Below are positions 33,246 through 48,400 of a stretch of DNA of 64,000 nt, in pieces. The stretch lies in assembly GCF_963678635.1 (NCBI RefSeq), contig NC_087068.1, forward strand, positions 31,436,318 through 31,500,317, read 5' to 3'. The position numbers and the translations under genes were made by a program. Each line of letters opens with the position of its first letter. Position 1 is the stretch's first letter. The DNA is from Symsagittifera roscoffensis. Lineage: Eukaryota; Xenacoelomorpha; Acoela; Convolutidae. The notes beneath the pieces are model-generated. The model was not told where the DNA came from. It saw nothing but the letters and a program-made list of their open reading frames with translations, and made no database searches.

Positions 33246-36189
33246 ATTGCTTCTCAACCGCGAAATTTCAGTCGCAAGACTGCACCTGCTCGGCTCTCAA
33301 AATCGAAACATAAGTCATACTGCTGCTGAAATATCGGTGAATGAGGAATTGGTTGAATGTTAGTGGTTCCATGTTCTCTCAGTAGTCAGCTCAAAATAGT
33401 TTCTGTTTGAGTTTGCACTGTTTAAAACGCGTCAAGTGTAAGCGTTGGTAACACAGGAAGTATAGGGCTTCTTTTATTTGATTTGACATCATTTTTTTGA
33501 GCACCCAAACCCAACTAAAATGAAAAAAAAAAATAGATTCAATTTTCATGAACTAATAATGATCCAAAATTCGATTATTTTTTCCTGGGGCAAATGTTTT
33601 TTTTTGATCATTTTTTGACAAAATCGTAGTTTTAAAAAACTATATAGTCATTGAATATATACCAACTCCCTTGAATGAAATCTAAAAAGATATTTTACCT
33701 GCAATTTTTTTTTGTAAAATTCTGAGAGTTTGAAACTTATCAATTTGGTCATGCTCTAGACTAGTTTATGCGAGCTTTGAATATTTTGTTTATGATGCTG
33801 AAAACTACAAGCAAATTATCTGTGTGTTGACAATTATCCCGCTGTAGAAAATATCCGAATTGAATTGAGGCAAGCTAATTGGGCGGTTTAATTTCGTAGA
33901 AATTTTCCCCCTTGATCTTTGATAGTGTCCAATAGATATTGTGTTCCAGTATTTTTTTTTCAAAAGTTATACCGATTGCGGACATTCAGAGCTTTGCTTT
34001 GATATACGGAGTCTTGTTTGATAATGTTTGGACTACCGTAAAATGTCCTCCCCAAGCATTTATTGCCAGGTAACGAAGTATTGCTTCCAAAATTTTGATT
34101 ACCAGTGTTTGTACACTGAAAATTTTAGATAAACAAATGCGAACGCAATCATCGATTATCGGTTTGTCAAAACATATTTCAACCGTGTTTTTTGAATTTA
34201 TTTTGAAAAAACGCTTAATCTTGAATTTTGTGGGAGTTCTCGACTAGATGGTCTGCTAAAAGATTTTTAAAAAACTGTACAATAAATTAGAACTTTTAAT
34301 TTAAGAAAAATTTTTGCTAAAAAAAGTTCATAGTATATGACAATATCTGTCAGCGAAAAGCGACCCAATTTGTGCGAGGGTTTTTATTGCAAAGTATTCT
34401 AGCTTTAGGTTACATATTCTGTTAAAGGGTGCTCATCTCAGTAATTTTTGTCGCCATAAACTGATTAAAGGGAGTGTTCCAAAAATACAGTATATTGGTA
34501 AAAACCTTTAAAAAACTGCTCAAAAACGCTGTTTTAAACAAAAAAAAGTTGATGTAATGAAAATTTTCAAGATATTGTTAGTTTTAATTTTTGGTTCAGC
34601 TGCAAAGCGGAAATAGATGCCCAAAAAAGGTCTACAAAGTTTTTGCTCAAATCTCTATTTCTGAATGCTAGTTTGGTTTTCGATCAAATCTTTATCCATG
34701 AAGGCTAGTTTGAGTTCGTTAATTTCAGTATCCCAACGAAATATTACGCTTAGCCGAGTTTATCAAAATTGCTCAAAGATTTAAACCACATAATTTATCA
34801 AATAGTCAATTTTAATGTTCTCGAACAACTTGTCTATGTTCAGGTTCTGAAAAACTAAATAAAAGATTGAAATAATCATGCACTAAACAAAACTGCCATA
34901 CTATACTATTACCTTTTGGCTGACGTTTAGATAGTTTGATTACTGTTTGTTTGTGAAAAGGGATGTCTTTATCCAAAATATAATTTAGGTTAAGATCTAT
35001 CTTTGAAAAAACAGCAGAAATATCTACGAACACTAAAAGTTATTAAATTTTGTTTCTAATATAAAAAGTTTCACGAGGAAAAATACTGTAAGTAAAATTT
35101 GTTGCATAATAACATAGCAAAAAAAACTATTGCGAGAAAAAAACTAACGAAAACAAATAAAACAAGACTGTTCGTATCAAGGCAAAGCCCTGAATGTTCC
35201 GACTGTCTTTTAAGGTTTATGGAGCAGTAATAACATAAAAAATACAAATGTAATAGAATTAATTGAATTTTTAATAAAAGCCATCCACCCACACGCCATA
35301 TAAAGTGCAAAGGAACAAATAAATTATGGCAAATAAATTCCTTTCAACCAATTTTGAACAATTTCTAAGACGTAGTAAATATCCGCTTACACGTTAATAG
35401 CGCGAAATATATCGCGCGTTAATTGTCCCAAATTGGCCAAAATGGCAATCTTTAAACCCCCATAACTTTACAAAAAATGATCACAGGTGAAATATTTTTT
35501 CAAATTTAAGCTCAGGATGCAGAAAAACTTCCGTCAAAAATGGCTAGGTAAAGAGTCGAAATTTTCCTGAAAAAAAAACCCAACCCGAGCACAACAAGAA
35601 TGCTCGTATAGAAAAAAAAATATTGAAAACCTGTAAAATTTGGACAAAATCAGTGCAAAACTTTTAGTCGTAAGAAAATATTGCGACCAATCAGATGGCC
35701 TCAATTCACTTTAAAACGATTCTGTTGTGCGGACAATTTGCTACGCATAAATAATTCGCGTTACGCTCTCAGCAATATGAATAAATTCTTCAAAGCGCAC
35801 ATAATTTAGTCCAGAACATAGCCAATTTGGCAATTTTCAAACCCCCAGAACTTTACAAAAAATAATTGGAGGTAAATTGTCTTCTTAAATATCATTTGAA
35901 CTCAGGAAGTCGATATCTTCAATGGGGTAAAAAAAAATTTGCTGAAAACTATCATTTAGATCGGCGAAAATTGACTGAATAAAAAGAAACCACACCAAGC
36001 ATAAATATTCCGTTTTCTTCGAAAGTCGGAACAAATATTCCGTTACTTTCGTATCGAAAGTCGGAACAAAAGCAATGCATTTGACCAAAATGTTTTAATT
36101 TATTGCAAAAACTATCATGCGCAATTAATTAGTTTTCAAAAACAGTTTATCAGTTCATGTTTCAAAAAGCGGGGTAACCCAAAATATGC
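33246..36189. other. Long gene-free stretch upstream of the giant gene
   Basis: No coding region is supportable. Small features: a repeat fragment near 35172-35225 shared with 29830-29885; a short GC-rich inverted repeat, TTAATAGCGCGA...TCGCGCGTTAA, near 35393-35422; and two AAAGTCGGAACAAA blocks near 36020-36070. Confidence 0.45.
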
Positions 36190-36382
36190 AAGTTATCACT
36201 TAGTTCACTTACTTATAACTTTTGATTCTGAAAATAAATCATTTTTGTGCAAATTGATGGTTTAATTATGCATTAATCTAAGAAAGCGTCAGATTAAAAA
36301 GATCGCGTGGTTTCAATTTTTTGATGTAAAAGCGGGAATGCATAATTAGCAAGTTATAACTTCAATTGGTAAGTTATAACTT
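36190..36382. promoter_or_regulatory. Repeated palindromic 12-mers upstream of the giant gene
   Basis: AAGTTATAACTT, a perfect palindrome, occurs at 36351-36362 and 36371-36382 with centres 20 bp apart. The second copy ends 72 bases before the ATG. A one-mismatch version (AAGTTATCACTT) lies at 36190-36201, followed by CTTATAACTTTTGATTCTG that parallels the text after the second copy. So a roughly 45-bp block with two motifs appears twice. Two palindromes about two helical turns apart could bind a dimeric factor, but this is inference; no TATA box or initiator is clear. Confidence 0.35.
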
Positions 36383-36454
36383 CTGATTTGGTCGTTAAAC
36401 TTAATTAGTTGTGTTGCTAGTATTGAATGTTACCATTTAAATTGGTACATCAAA

Positions 36455-39400
36455 ATGAACTTAGTCTTTCTGGCTACTGCAATGTTTTTGGTCAGATGTG
36501 GGGTTGCATCGGCACAGTTAAACACTATGGACCAGAAGATGTTAGACCTACACAACTTTCACAGGCACGAGCACGCACAGCTCAACGCTTACGTGTGGAG
36601 CGAGCAGCTCAAACAGAAATCCACCAGCTGGATCGATGTTCTCTGTAGAAGACCAGATGCTTCTTTTCAACTACCCACAAACCAAAGCCCAATTTTTGGC
36701 CTGAACTCAAACCCTCAACACACAGTTGAAGATGAGGCCCAATTGGCATTTGATGATCGTTACCTGCACTCGAGACACGCCTATAAATATTCGACTCAGA
36801 GCGACACGGTTTACTGTCTAGGAAACGCAATTTTTGTAGAAGAAGAGATGAAAAAAGTTGATTTCATCAGAAATTTATTTTACCAGGATTTCACCAAAGT
36901 AGGATGCTCGCACAAATTTTGCCCCTCGGAGTCAATGTACCCCAACAAATACGTATGGGCTTGTCATTATGAATACCAGGATTGGTCGAACAGTAAAATG
37001 ATTTTCCCTGTAGACAATTTTTTAAATCTATGCAGATCCGAGAAACGTCGGTGGTACGCATGTTATTCATACCCTGAATTGATTGATGCATGCCATGAGG
37101 CTGCGGATGAGACATCGCAAACAACGTCAACGACCTCACAGACATCGGCAACGACATCAGATACGTCAGCAACCACCTCAGAGACATCGGCGACGACATC
37201 AGAGACATCGGCGACAACATCAGAGACATCGGCGACTACCTCAGAGATATCGGCGACGACATCAAAGACATCGGCGACGACATCAAAGACATCGGCGACG
37301 ACACCAGATACATCGGCGACCACCTCAGAGACATCGGCGACGACATCAGAGACATCGGCGACAACATCAGAGACATCGGCGACTACCTCAGAGACATCGG
37401 CGACGACATCAAAGACATCGGCGACGACATCAAAGACATCGGCGACGACACCAGATACATCGGCGACCACCTCAGAGACATCGGCGACGACATCAGATAC
37501 ATCGGCAACGACATCAGAGACATCGGCGACGACATCAAAGACATCGGCGACGACACAAGATACATCGGCTACTACCACAGAGGCATCGGCAACGGCATCA
37601 GAGACATCGGCAACGGCATTAGAGACATCGGCAACGGCATCAGAGACATCGGCAACGGCATCAGAGACATCGGCATTGACACCAGATACATCGGCGACGA
37701 CATCAGAGACATCGGCAACGACATCAGAGACATCGTTGACGACATCAATGACATCGGCGACGACACCAGATACATCGGCTACTAACACAGAGACATCGGC
37801 GACGACATCAAAGACTTCGGCAACGGCATCAGAGACATCGGTAATGACATCAGATACATCGGCGACGACATCAAAGACATCGGCGACGACGCCAGATACA
37901 TCGAAGAATACGTCAGAGGCATCGGCAACGGCATCAGAGACATCGGCAACGGCATTAGAGACATCGGCAACGGCATCAGAGACATCGGCAACGGCATCAG
38001 AGACATCGGCAAAGGCATCGGAGACATCGGCAACGGCATCAGAGACATCGGCAACGGCATCAGAGACATCGGCAACAGCATCGGAGACATCGGCAACGGC
38101 ATCAGAGACATCGGCAACGGGATCAGAGACATCGGTAATGACATCAGATACATCGGCGACGACTACGAAAACATCGGAACAAACGACAATGACACTGGAA
38201 TTGACGACGATGACATCGGAACTGACTACGCAGACATCCGTTATGACCTCCCAAGCATCGGTAACAAGCACTCAATCATCAGCAAAAATTAGTAACGCAT
38301 CGGCGATACCCACGCCAACTCTACCCAATCAAACTCTACCCACTCCCGCAGTGGATCCAGGCCCGAGTTTGTTACCATTTGAGTCACGGTTAGTAGAACT
38401 TCATAATGAAAAACGATCACTAGCATTAATCCATACAAAGTATGTTTGGGATAACACTATGAAGAAAAAAGCGCAAATGTGGGTGAATGATATTTGTACT
38501 TGTTCAAATAAAAAAAATACGCAAAACTGGTTCATTGCAAGTGATAGCAGTAGACGAGTCGCTCCAATTCCCTCAGTTGATTTGATAGATGAAATGTTCA
38601 AAAACAATTACACTTACGCCACTGATCAATTTCTCTTTGGTGGGGAAAATGAAAGTATTTACAGCTGCATTGTAAAAATAGGTGAAAAGCAGAACCCTGA
38701 ACTGCAGATAATTTCAGATTTCATTAGAAATATATTTTACGAAGGATTTACTAAAATGGGATGTGCATATACGATATGCAATAGCCCCGTAAACACTCCA
38801 GTAATTGGGTGCCAATATGAAAAAACTAGTTTAACCCAGCAGGTGTTTAACAATGGCAATTTTCTTCGCATGTGCTCCGCGGAACCGGGTCAGTGGCAAA
38901 GTTGTGTTGATGAACTAAATGAAACATGCTATAACACAGCATTTCCATCCCTTACAACTAGCATTGCAACACCAACAGATACCACAGCTGCAAAGAATAT
39001 AACAACAGGCTCTGGAAAAGGAACAGTAAATACGCAGGCAACAACAACAGATACTGGAACTGGGTCAATTGGTACGCACGAGACAAAAACAGACAATAGA
39101 ACGCAGGAGACGACAACATACACTGGAACTGGGTCAATTGAAACGCAGGAGCCGACAACAGACACTGGAACTGGGTCATTCGATACAGAGAAGATGACTA
39201 CAGAATTTGGAACTGGGTCAATTGATGAGACGACTACAGTTGAAGAGACGACTACAGACACTATAACTGGGTCAATTGATACGCAGAAACCGACAAAACA
39301 CACTGGAAGTGGCTCAGTTGATACACATGGGACAACAACAAACACTGGAGTTGGGTCAAAAGATACACAGGAGACGACAACAATAACTGGAAATGGTACA

Positions 39401-42400
39401 ATTGAAATGCAAGAGACGACACCAGACACAGGAATTGGGTCAAATGATACGCCGGAGAAGACAACAAGCACTGGAACAAAGTCAATTGATATGTCAGAGA
39501 CGACAAAAGAAACTGGAACAATGTCAACAGAAGCCTTTGAAACTGGGTCAATTGATACACGGGAGACGACAACAGACACTGGAACTGGGTCAATTAAATT
39601 GGAAGAGGCGACAATAGGTACTGGAACTGGGTCAACTGATACAGACGAGAAGATAACCGACTCCGGAACCTGGTCAATTGATACAAAAAAGACGACAACA
39701 GACTTTGTAACTGGGTCAATTGAAACGCAGGAGAAGACAGCAGATACTGCAACTGGGTCAATTGATATGCAAGACACAACAACAGGGGGTGGAACAGGAT
39801 CAAAAGATACACTGGAGACGACAACAGACACTGAAACTGCGTCAATTAAAAGGGAAGAGTCAACAGCAGTCACTGGAACTGGGTCACTTGATACACAGGA
39901 GACGACAACAGACACCGAATTTGGGTCAATTGGTACGCAGAAGACAACAACAGACAATAGAACGCAGGAGACGACAACATACACTGGAACTGGGTCAATT
40001 GAAACGCAGGAGCCGACAACAGACACTGGAACTGGGTCATTCGATACAGAGAAGATGACTACAGAATTTGGAACTGGGTCAATTGATGAGACGACTACAG
40101 TTGAAGAGACGACTACAGACACTATAACTGGGTCAATTGATACGCAGAAACCGACAAAACACACTGGAAGTGGCTCAGTTGATACACATGGGACAACAAC
40201 AAACACTGGAGTTGGGTCAAAAGATACACAGGAGACGACAACAATAACTGGAAATGGTACAATTGAAATGCAAGAGACGACACCAGACACAGGAATTGGG
40301 TCAAATGATACGACGGAGAAGACAACAAGCACTGGAACAAAGTCAATTGATATGTCAGAGACGACAAAAGAAACTGGAACAATGTCAACAGAAGCCTTTG
40401 AAACTGGGTCAATTGATACACGGGAGACGACAACAGACACTGGAACTGGGTCAATTAAATTGGAAGAGGCGACAATAGGTACTGGAACTGGGTCAACTGA
40501 TACAGACGAGAAGATAACCGACTCCGGAACCTGGTCAATTGATACAAAAAAGACGACAACAGACTTTGTAACTGGGTCAATTGAAACGCAGGAGAAGACA
40601 GCAGATACTGCAACTGGGTCAATTGATATGCAAGACACAACAACAGGGGGTGGAACAGGATCAAAAGATACACTGGAGACGACAACAGACACTGAAACTG
40701 CGTCAATTAAAAGGGAAGAGTCAACAGCAGTCACTGGAACTGGGTCACTTGATACACAGGAGACGACAACAGACACCGAATTTGGGTCAATTGGTACGCA
40801 GAAGACAACAACAGACAACGGAGTTGGGTCAATAGATACCCAGGAGACAACAGCAGGCATTGGAACTGGGTCAATTGGTACGGAAGAGACTACTTCAGGG
40901 GTAGGAACAGGATCAATAGATACAAGTGAGTCGACAACAGACACTAGAATTTGGTCAACTAAAACAGAAGAGACAACAGGAGCCATTGGAACTGGGTCAA
41001 AAGATACACGAGAGACGACAACAGACACTGGAACTGGGTCAATTAAAACGGAAGAGGCGACAATAGGTACTGGAACTGGGTCAACTGATACAGAAGAGAT
41101 GATAACCGACACCGGAACCTGGTCAATTGTTACAGAAAAGAAGACAACAGACTTTGGAACTGGGTCAGCTGATACGCAGGAGACAACAGCAGATACTATA
41201 ACTGGGTCAATTGATACGCTAGAGATAACAACAGGGGCTGGAACAGGATCGAAAGATACACGAGAGATGACAACAGACAGTGAAACTGGGTCAATTGAAA
41301 CGCTAGAGACTGAAACTAGTATTGGAACAGGTACTGGAACTGGTTCAATTGATGCCCAAAATACGACAACAGACACCGAACCTGGGTCAATTGGTACGCA
41401 GAAAACAACAACAGACACCGGAGATGGGTCAACAGACACCGAACCTGGGTCAATTGGTACTGGGTCAATTGGTGCCCAAAATACGACAACAGACACCGAA
41501 CCTGGGTCAATTGGTACTGGGTCAATTGATGCTCAAAATACGACAACAGACACCGAACCTGGGTCCGTTGGTACGCAGAAAACAACAACAGACACAGGAG
41601 ATGGGTCAATAGATACACAGGAGACAGCAGCAGGCACTGGAACTGGGTCAATTGGTACGCAAGAGACGACAGCAGATACTGGAACTGGGTCAATTGGTAC
41701 GGAAGAGACGACATCAGGGGCAGGAACAGGATCAATAGGTACACGCGAGACAACAACAGACACTGGAATTTGGTCAACTAAAACAAAAGAGACAACAGTA
41801 GCCACTGGAACTGGGTCAAAAGATACACGGGAGAAGACAACAGATACTGGAACTGGGTCAATTAAAACGGAAGACACAACAGCAGCCACCGGAACTGGGT
41901 CACTTGATGCACAGGAGACGACAACAGAAACTGGAATTGGTTCAATTGATACGCAAGAGACGACAACAGAAACTGGAACTGGGTCAATTGATACACGGGA
42001 GACGACAACAGACACTGGAACTGCATCAATTAAAACGGAAGAGACAACAGCAGCCACTGGAACTGGGTCAACTGATGCACAGAAGACGACAACAGATACT
42101 AGAACTGGGTCTCTTGAAACGCTAGAGACTAGAACTGGTACTGGAACTGGGTCAATTGACACCCAAGATACGACAACAGACACCGAATCTGCGCAGAAAA
42201 CAACAACAGACACCGGAGTTGGGTCAATAGATACACAGGAGACAACAGGCACTGGAACTCGGTCAATTGGTACGCAAGAGACGACAACAGGTACTGGAAC
42301 TGGGCCAAGCGATACACAGGAGACGACAGCAGATACTGGAATTGGGTCAATTGGTACGCAGAAGACAACAACAGACACTGAAGTTGGGTCAATAGATACA

Positions 42401-45400
42401 CAGGAGACAACAGCAGGCACTGCAACTGGGTCAGTTCGTACGCAAGAGACGACAGCAGATACTGGCACTGGATCAATTGGTACGGAAGAGGCGACAATAG
42501 GTACTGGAACTGGGTCAACTGATACAGACGAGAAGATAACCGACAACGGAACCTGGTCAATTGATACAGAAAAGACGACAACAGACTTTGGAACTGCGTC
42601 AATTGATACGCACGAGACGACAGCAAATACTGCAACTGGGTCAATTGATACGCAAGAGACAACAACAGGGGCTGGAACAGGATCAAAAGATACACTGGAG
42701 ACGACAACAGACACTAGAACTACGTCAAAAAAAAGGGAAGAGACAACAGCAGGCACTGGAACTGGGTCAATTGATACACAGGAGACGACAACAGATTTTA
42801 GAACTGGGTCAATTGAAACGCTAGAGACAACAGCAGCCACCGTAACTGGGTCAATTGATGCAGAGGAGACGACAACAGAAACTGGAAATGGGCCAATTGA
42901 TACGCAAGAGAAGACAACAGGGACTGGAACAGGATCGAAAAATACACGAGAGACGACAACAGACACTAGAACTGCGTCAATTAAAACGGAAGAGACAACA
43001 GTAGCCACTGGAACTGGTTCAATTGATACACAGAAGACGACAACAGATACTAGAACTGGGTCAATTGAAACGCTAGAGACTGGAACTGGTACTGGAAAAA
43101 ATTATGGAACTGGTTCAATTGATACCCAAGATACGACAACAGACACCAAGTCTGGGTCAATTGGTACGCAGAAGACAACAACAGACACCGGAGTTGGGTC
43201 AATAGATACACAGGAGGCAACATCAGGCACTGGAATTGGGTCAATTAGTACGCAAGAGACGACAACAGGTACTGGATCTAGGTCAATTGATACGCAAGAA
43301 ACAACAACAGGCACTGGAACTGGGTCAATTGCTACACAGGAGAAGACAGTAGATATTGTAACTGGGTCAATTGAAACGCAAGAGGCGACAACAGGTACTG
43401 GAACTGTGTCAATTGCTACACAGGAGACGACAGTAGATATTGGAACTGGGTCAATTGAAACGCAAGAGGCGACAACAGTGACTGAAATTTGGTCAAATAA
43501 AACAGAAGAGACAACAGGAGCCACTGGAACTGGGTCAAAAGATACACAGGAGACGACAACAGATACTGGAACTGGGTCAATTAAAACGGAAGAGGCCACA
43601 ATAGGTACTGGAACTGGTTCAACTTATACAGACGAGAAGATAACCGACACTGGAACCTGGTCAATTGATACAGAAAAGATGACAACAGACTTTGGAACGG
43701 GGTCAATTGATAAGCAGGAGACGACAGCAGATACTGCAACTGGGCCAATTGATACGCAAGAGATAACAAGAGGGGCTGGAACAGGATCAAAAAATACACC
43801 GGAGACGACAACAGACACTGGAACTGCGTCAATTAAAAAGGAAGAGACAACAGCAGCCACTGGGTCAATTGAAACACAGGGGACAACAACAGATACTAGA
43901 ACTTGGTCAATTGAAACGCTAGAGACTGGAACTGGTACTAGAGCAGGTAATGGAACTGGGTCAATTGATACCCAAAGTACGACAACAAACACCGCATCGG
44001 GGTCAATTGGTACGCAGAAGACAACAACAGACAAAGGAGTTGGGTCAAAAGATACACAGGAGACAACAGCAGGCATTGGAACTGGGTCAATTGGTATGGA
44101 AGAGACTACTTCAGGGGTAGGAACAGGATCAATATATACAAGCGAGTCGTCAACAGACACTAGAATTTGGTCAACTAAAACAGAAGAGACAACAGGAGCA
44201 ATTGGAAATGGGTCAAAAGATACACGAGAGACGACAACGGACACTGGAACTGGGTCAATTAAAACGGAAGAGGCGACAATAGGTACTGGTACTGGGTCAA
44301 TCGATACCCAAGAGACAACAACAGGGGCTGGAACAGGATCAAAAGATACACGGGAGACGACAACAGACACTGGAACTGGGTCAATTGATACGCAGGAGGC
44401 GACAGCAGATACTGCAAATGGGACAATTGATACGCAAGAGACAACAACAGAGGCTGGAACAGGATCAAAAGATACGCCGGAGACGACAACAGACAGTGGA
44501 ACTGGGTCAATTGAAACGCTGGAGACTGAAACTGGTACTGGAATAGGTACTGGAACTGGGTCAATTGATGCTCAAAATACGACAACAGACACCGATTCTG
44601 GGTCAATAAGTACGCAGAAGACAACAACAGACACCGGAGTTGGGCCAATAGATACACAGGAGACAACAACAGACACTGGAACTGGGTCAATTAAAACGGA
44701 AGAGACAACAGCAGCCACCGTGACTGGGTCAATTGATGCACAGGAGACGACAACAGAAACTGGAAATGGGTCAATTGATACGCAAGAGAAGACAACAAGG
44801 ACTGGAACAGGATCAAAAAATACACGGGTGACGACAACAGACACTAGAACTGCGTCAATTAAAACGGAAGAGACAACAGTAGCCACTGGAACTGGTTCAA
44901 TTGATACACAGAAGACGACAACAGATACTAGAACTGGGTCAATTGAAACGCTAGAGACTGGAACTGGTACTGGAAAAAGTACTGGAACTGGGTCAATTGA
45001 TACCCAAGATACGACAACAGACACCAAGTCTGGACCAATTGGTACGCAGAAGACACCAACAGAGACCGGAGTTGGGTCAATAGATACACAGGAGACAACA
45101 GCAGGCACTGGAATTGGGTCAATTAGTACGCAAGAGACGACTGCAGATACTGGAACTGGGTCAATTGGCACGCAGAAGACAACAACAGACACCGGATTTG
45201 GGTCAACAGATACACAGGAGACAACAGCAGGCACTGAAACTGGGTCAATTGGTATGCAAGAGACGACAGCAGATACTGGAATTGGGTCAATTGGTACGGA
45301 AGAGACGACAACAGGGGCAGGAACAGGATCAATAGATACACGCGAGACGACAACATTGACTGAAATTTGGTCAAATAAAACAGAAGAGACAACAGGAGCC

Positions 45401-48400
45401 ACTGGAACTGGGTCAAAAGATACACAGGAGACAACAACAGATACTGGAAATGGGTCAATTGATACGCAAGAGAAGACAACAGGGACTGGAACAGGATCGA
45501 AAAATACACGGGTGACGACAACAGACACTAGAACTGCGTCAATTAAAACGGAAGAGACAACAGTAGCCACTGGAACTGGTTCAATTGATACACAGAAGAC
45601 GACAACAGATACTAGAACTGGGTCAATTGAAACGCTAGAGACTGGAACTGGTACTGGAAAAAGTACTGGAACTGGGTCAATTGATACCCAAGATACGACA
45701 ACAGACACCAAGTCTGGACCAATTGGTACGCAGAAGACACCAACAGAGACCGGAGTTGGGTCAATAGATACACAGGAGACAACAGCAGGCACTGGAATTG
45801 GGTCAATTAGTACGCAAGAGACGACTGCAGATACTGGAACTGGGTCAATTGGCGCGCAGAAGACAACAACAGACACCGGATTTGGGTCAACAGATACACA
45901 GGAGACAACAGCAGGCACTGAAACTGGGTCAATTGGTATGCAAGAGACGACAGCAGATACTGGAATTGGGTCAATTGGTACGGAAGAGACGACAACAGGG
46001 GCAGGAACAGGATCAATAGATACACGCGAGACGACAACAGTGACTGAAATTTGGTCAAATAAAACAGAAGAGACAACAGGAGCCACTGGAACTGGGTCAA
46101 AAGATACACAGGAGACAACAACAGATACTGGAACTGGGTCAATTAAAACGGAAGAGGCCACAATAGACACTGGAACTGGTTCAACTTATACAGACGAGAA
46201 GATAACCGACACTGGAACCTGGTCAATTGATACAGAAAAGACGACAACAGACTTTGGAACTGGGTCAATTGATAAGCAGGAGACGACAGCAGATACTGCA
46301 ACTGGGTCAATTGATACGCAAGAGATAACAACAGGGGCTGGAACAGGATCAAAAGATACACTGGAGACGACAACAGACACTGGAACTGCGTCAATTAAAA
46401 GGGAAGAGACAACAGCAGCCACTGGAACTGGGTCAATTGAAAAACAGGAGACAACAACAGATACTAAAACTTGGTCAATTGAAACGCTAGAGACTGGAAC
46501 TGGTACTAGAACAGGTAATGGAACTGGGTCAATTGATACCCAAAGTACGACAACAGACACCGCATCTGGGTCAATTGGTACGCAGAAGACAACAACAGAC
46601 AAAGGAGTTGGATCAATAGATACACAGGAGACAACAACAGGCACTAGAACTGGGTCAATTGGTACGCATGAGATGACAGCAGATACTGGAACTGGGTCAA
46701 CTGGTACGGAGGAGACGACATCAGGGGCAGGAACAGGATCAATAGATACACGCGAGACGACAACAGACACTGGAACTTGGTCAACTAAAACAGAAGAGAC
46801 ATCAGGAGCCACTAGAACTGGGTCAAAAGATACACGGGAGACGACAACAGACACTGGAACTGGGTCAGTTAAAACGGAAAAGGCAACAATAGGTACCGGA
46901 ACTGGTTCAATTGATACAGACGAGACGATAACCGACACCGGAACCTGGTCAATTGATACAGAAAAGTTGACAACAGACTTTGGAACTGGGTCAATTGATA
47001 CGCAGGAGGCGACAGCAGATACTGCAAATGGGCCAATTGATACGCAAGAGACAACAACAGAGGCTGGAACAGGATCAAAAGATACGCCGGAGACGACAAC
47101 AGACAGTGGAACTGGGTCAATTGAAACGCTGGAGACTGAAACTGGTACTGGAAGAGGTACTGGAACTGTGTCAATTGATGCCCAAAACACGACAACAGAC
47201 AACGAATCTGGGTCAATTGGTACGCAGAAGACAACAACAGACATCGGAGTTGGGTCAATAGATACTCAGGAGACAACAGCAGGCACTGGAACTGGTTCAA
47301 TTGGTACGCAGGAGACGACAGCAGATACTGCAACTGGGTCAATTGATACGCAGGAGACAACAACAGGGGCTGGAACAGGATCAAAAAGTACACACGAGGA
47401 GACAACAGACACTGGATCTTGGTCAACTAAAACAGAAGAGATAACAGTAGCCACTGGAACTGTGTCAAAAGATACACGAGAGACGACAACAGACACTGGA
47501 ACTGGTTCAATTAAAAGGGAAGAGACAAAAGCAGCCATCGGAACTGGGTCAATTGATGCAGAAGAGACGACAACAGAAACTGAAACTGGGTCAATTGATA
47601 CGCAAGAGGCGACAACAGGGACTGGAACAGGATCAAAAAATACACGGGAGACGACAACAGACACTGGAACTGCATCAATTAAAACGGAAGAGACAACAGC
47701 AGCCACTGGAACTGAGTCATTTGGTACACAGGAGACGACAACAGATACGAGAGCTGGGTCAATTGAAACGCTAGAGACTGGAATTGGTTCTGGAACAGGT
47801 ACTGGAACTGGGTCAATTGATGCCCAAAATACGACAACAGGCACCGAACCTGGGTCAATTGGTACGCAGAAGACAACAACAGACACCGGAATTGGGTCAA
47901 TAGATACACATGAGACAACAGCAGGCAGTGGAACTGGGTCAATTGATACGCAAGAGACGACAAAAAGTACTGAAACTGGGTCAATTGATAGGGAAGAGTC
48001 GACAACAGGGGCTGGAACAGGATCAAAAAATACACGGGAGACGACAACAGACACTGGAATTTGGTCAGCTAAAACAGAAGAGACAACAGTAGCCACTGGA
48101 ACTGGGTCAAAAGATACACGGGAGACGACAACAGACACTGGAACTGGTTCAATTAAAACGGAAGAGACAACAGCAGCCATCGGAACTGGGTCAACTGATG
48201 CACAGGAGACGACAACAGAAACTGAAAATGGGTCAATTGATACGCAAGAGACGACAACAGGGACTGGAACAGGATCGAAAAATACACGGAAGACGACAAA
48301 AGACACTGGAACTGCATCAATTAAAATGGAAGAGACAACAGCAGCCACTGGAACTGGGTCAATTGATACACAGAAGACGACAACAGATACTAGAAATGGG

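Noticed and set aside
32618-33363. Plus-strand ORFs of 107 and 90 codons
   Set aside because: They fall in the TCGAC-type motif clusters related to the 26.9 kb element; aromatic-rich text comes from the repeats.
37063-38271. Antisense ORF of 402 codons with VADVSDV repeats
   Set aside because: It is the complement of the 21-bp TSATTSE array and overlaps the end of CAP-like domain 1, which is clearly coded on the plus strand.
38929-41496. Antisense ORF of 855 codons, with similar ones at 44572-46170, 46186-47244, 41533-43008 and 61162-62637
   Set aside because: Same artefact of the period-three array. The internal duplications in these frames mirror the sense-strand duplications.
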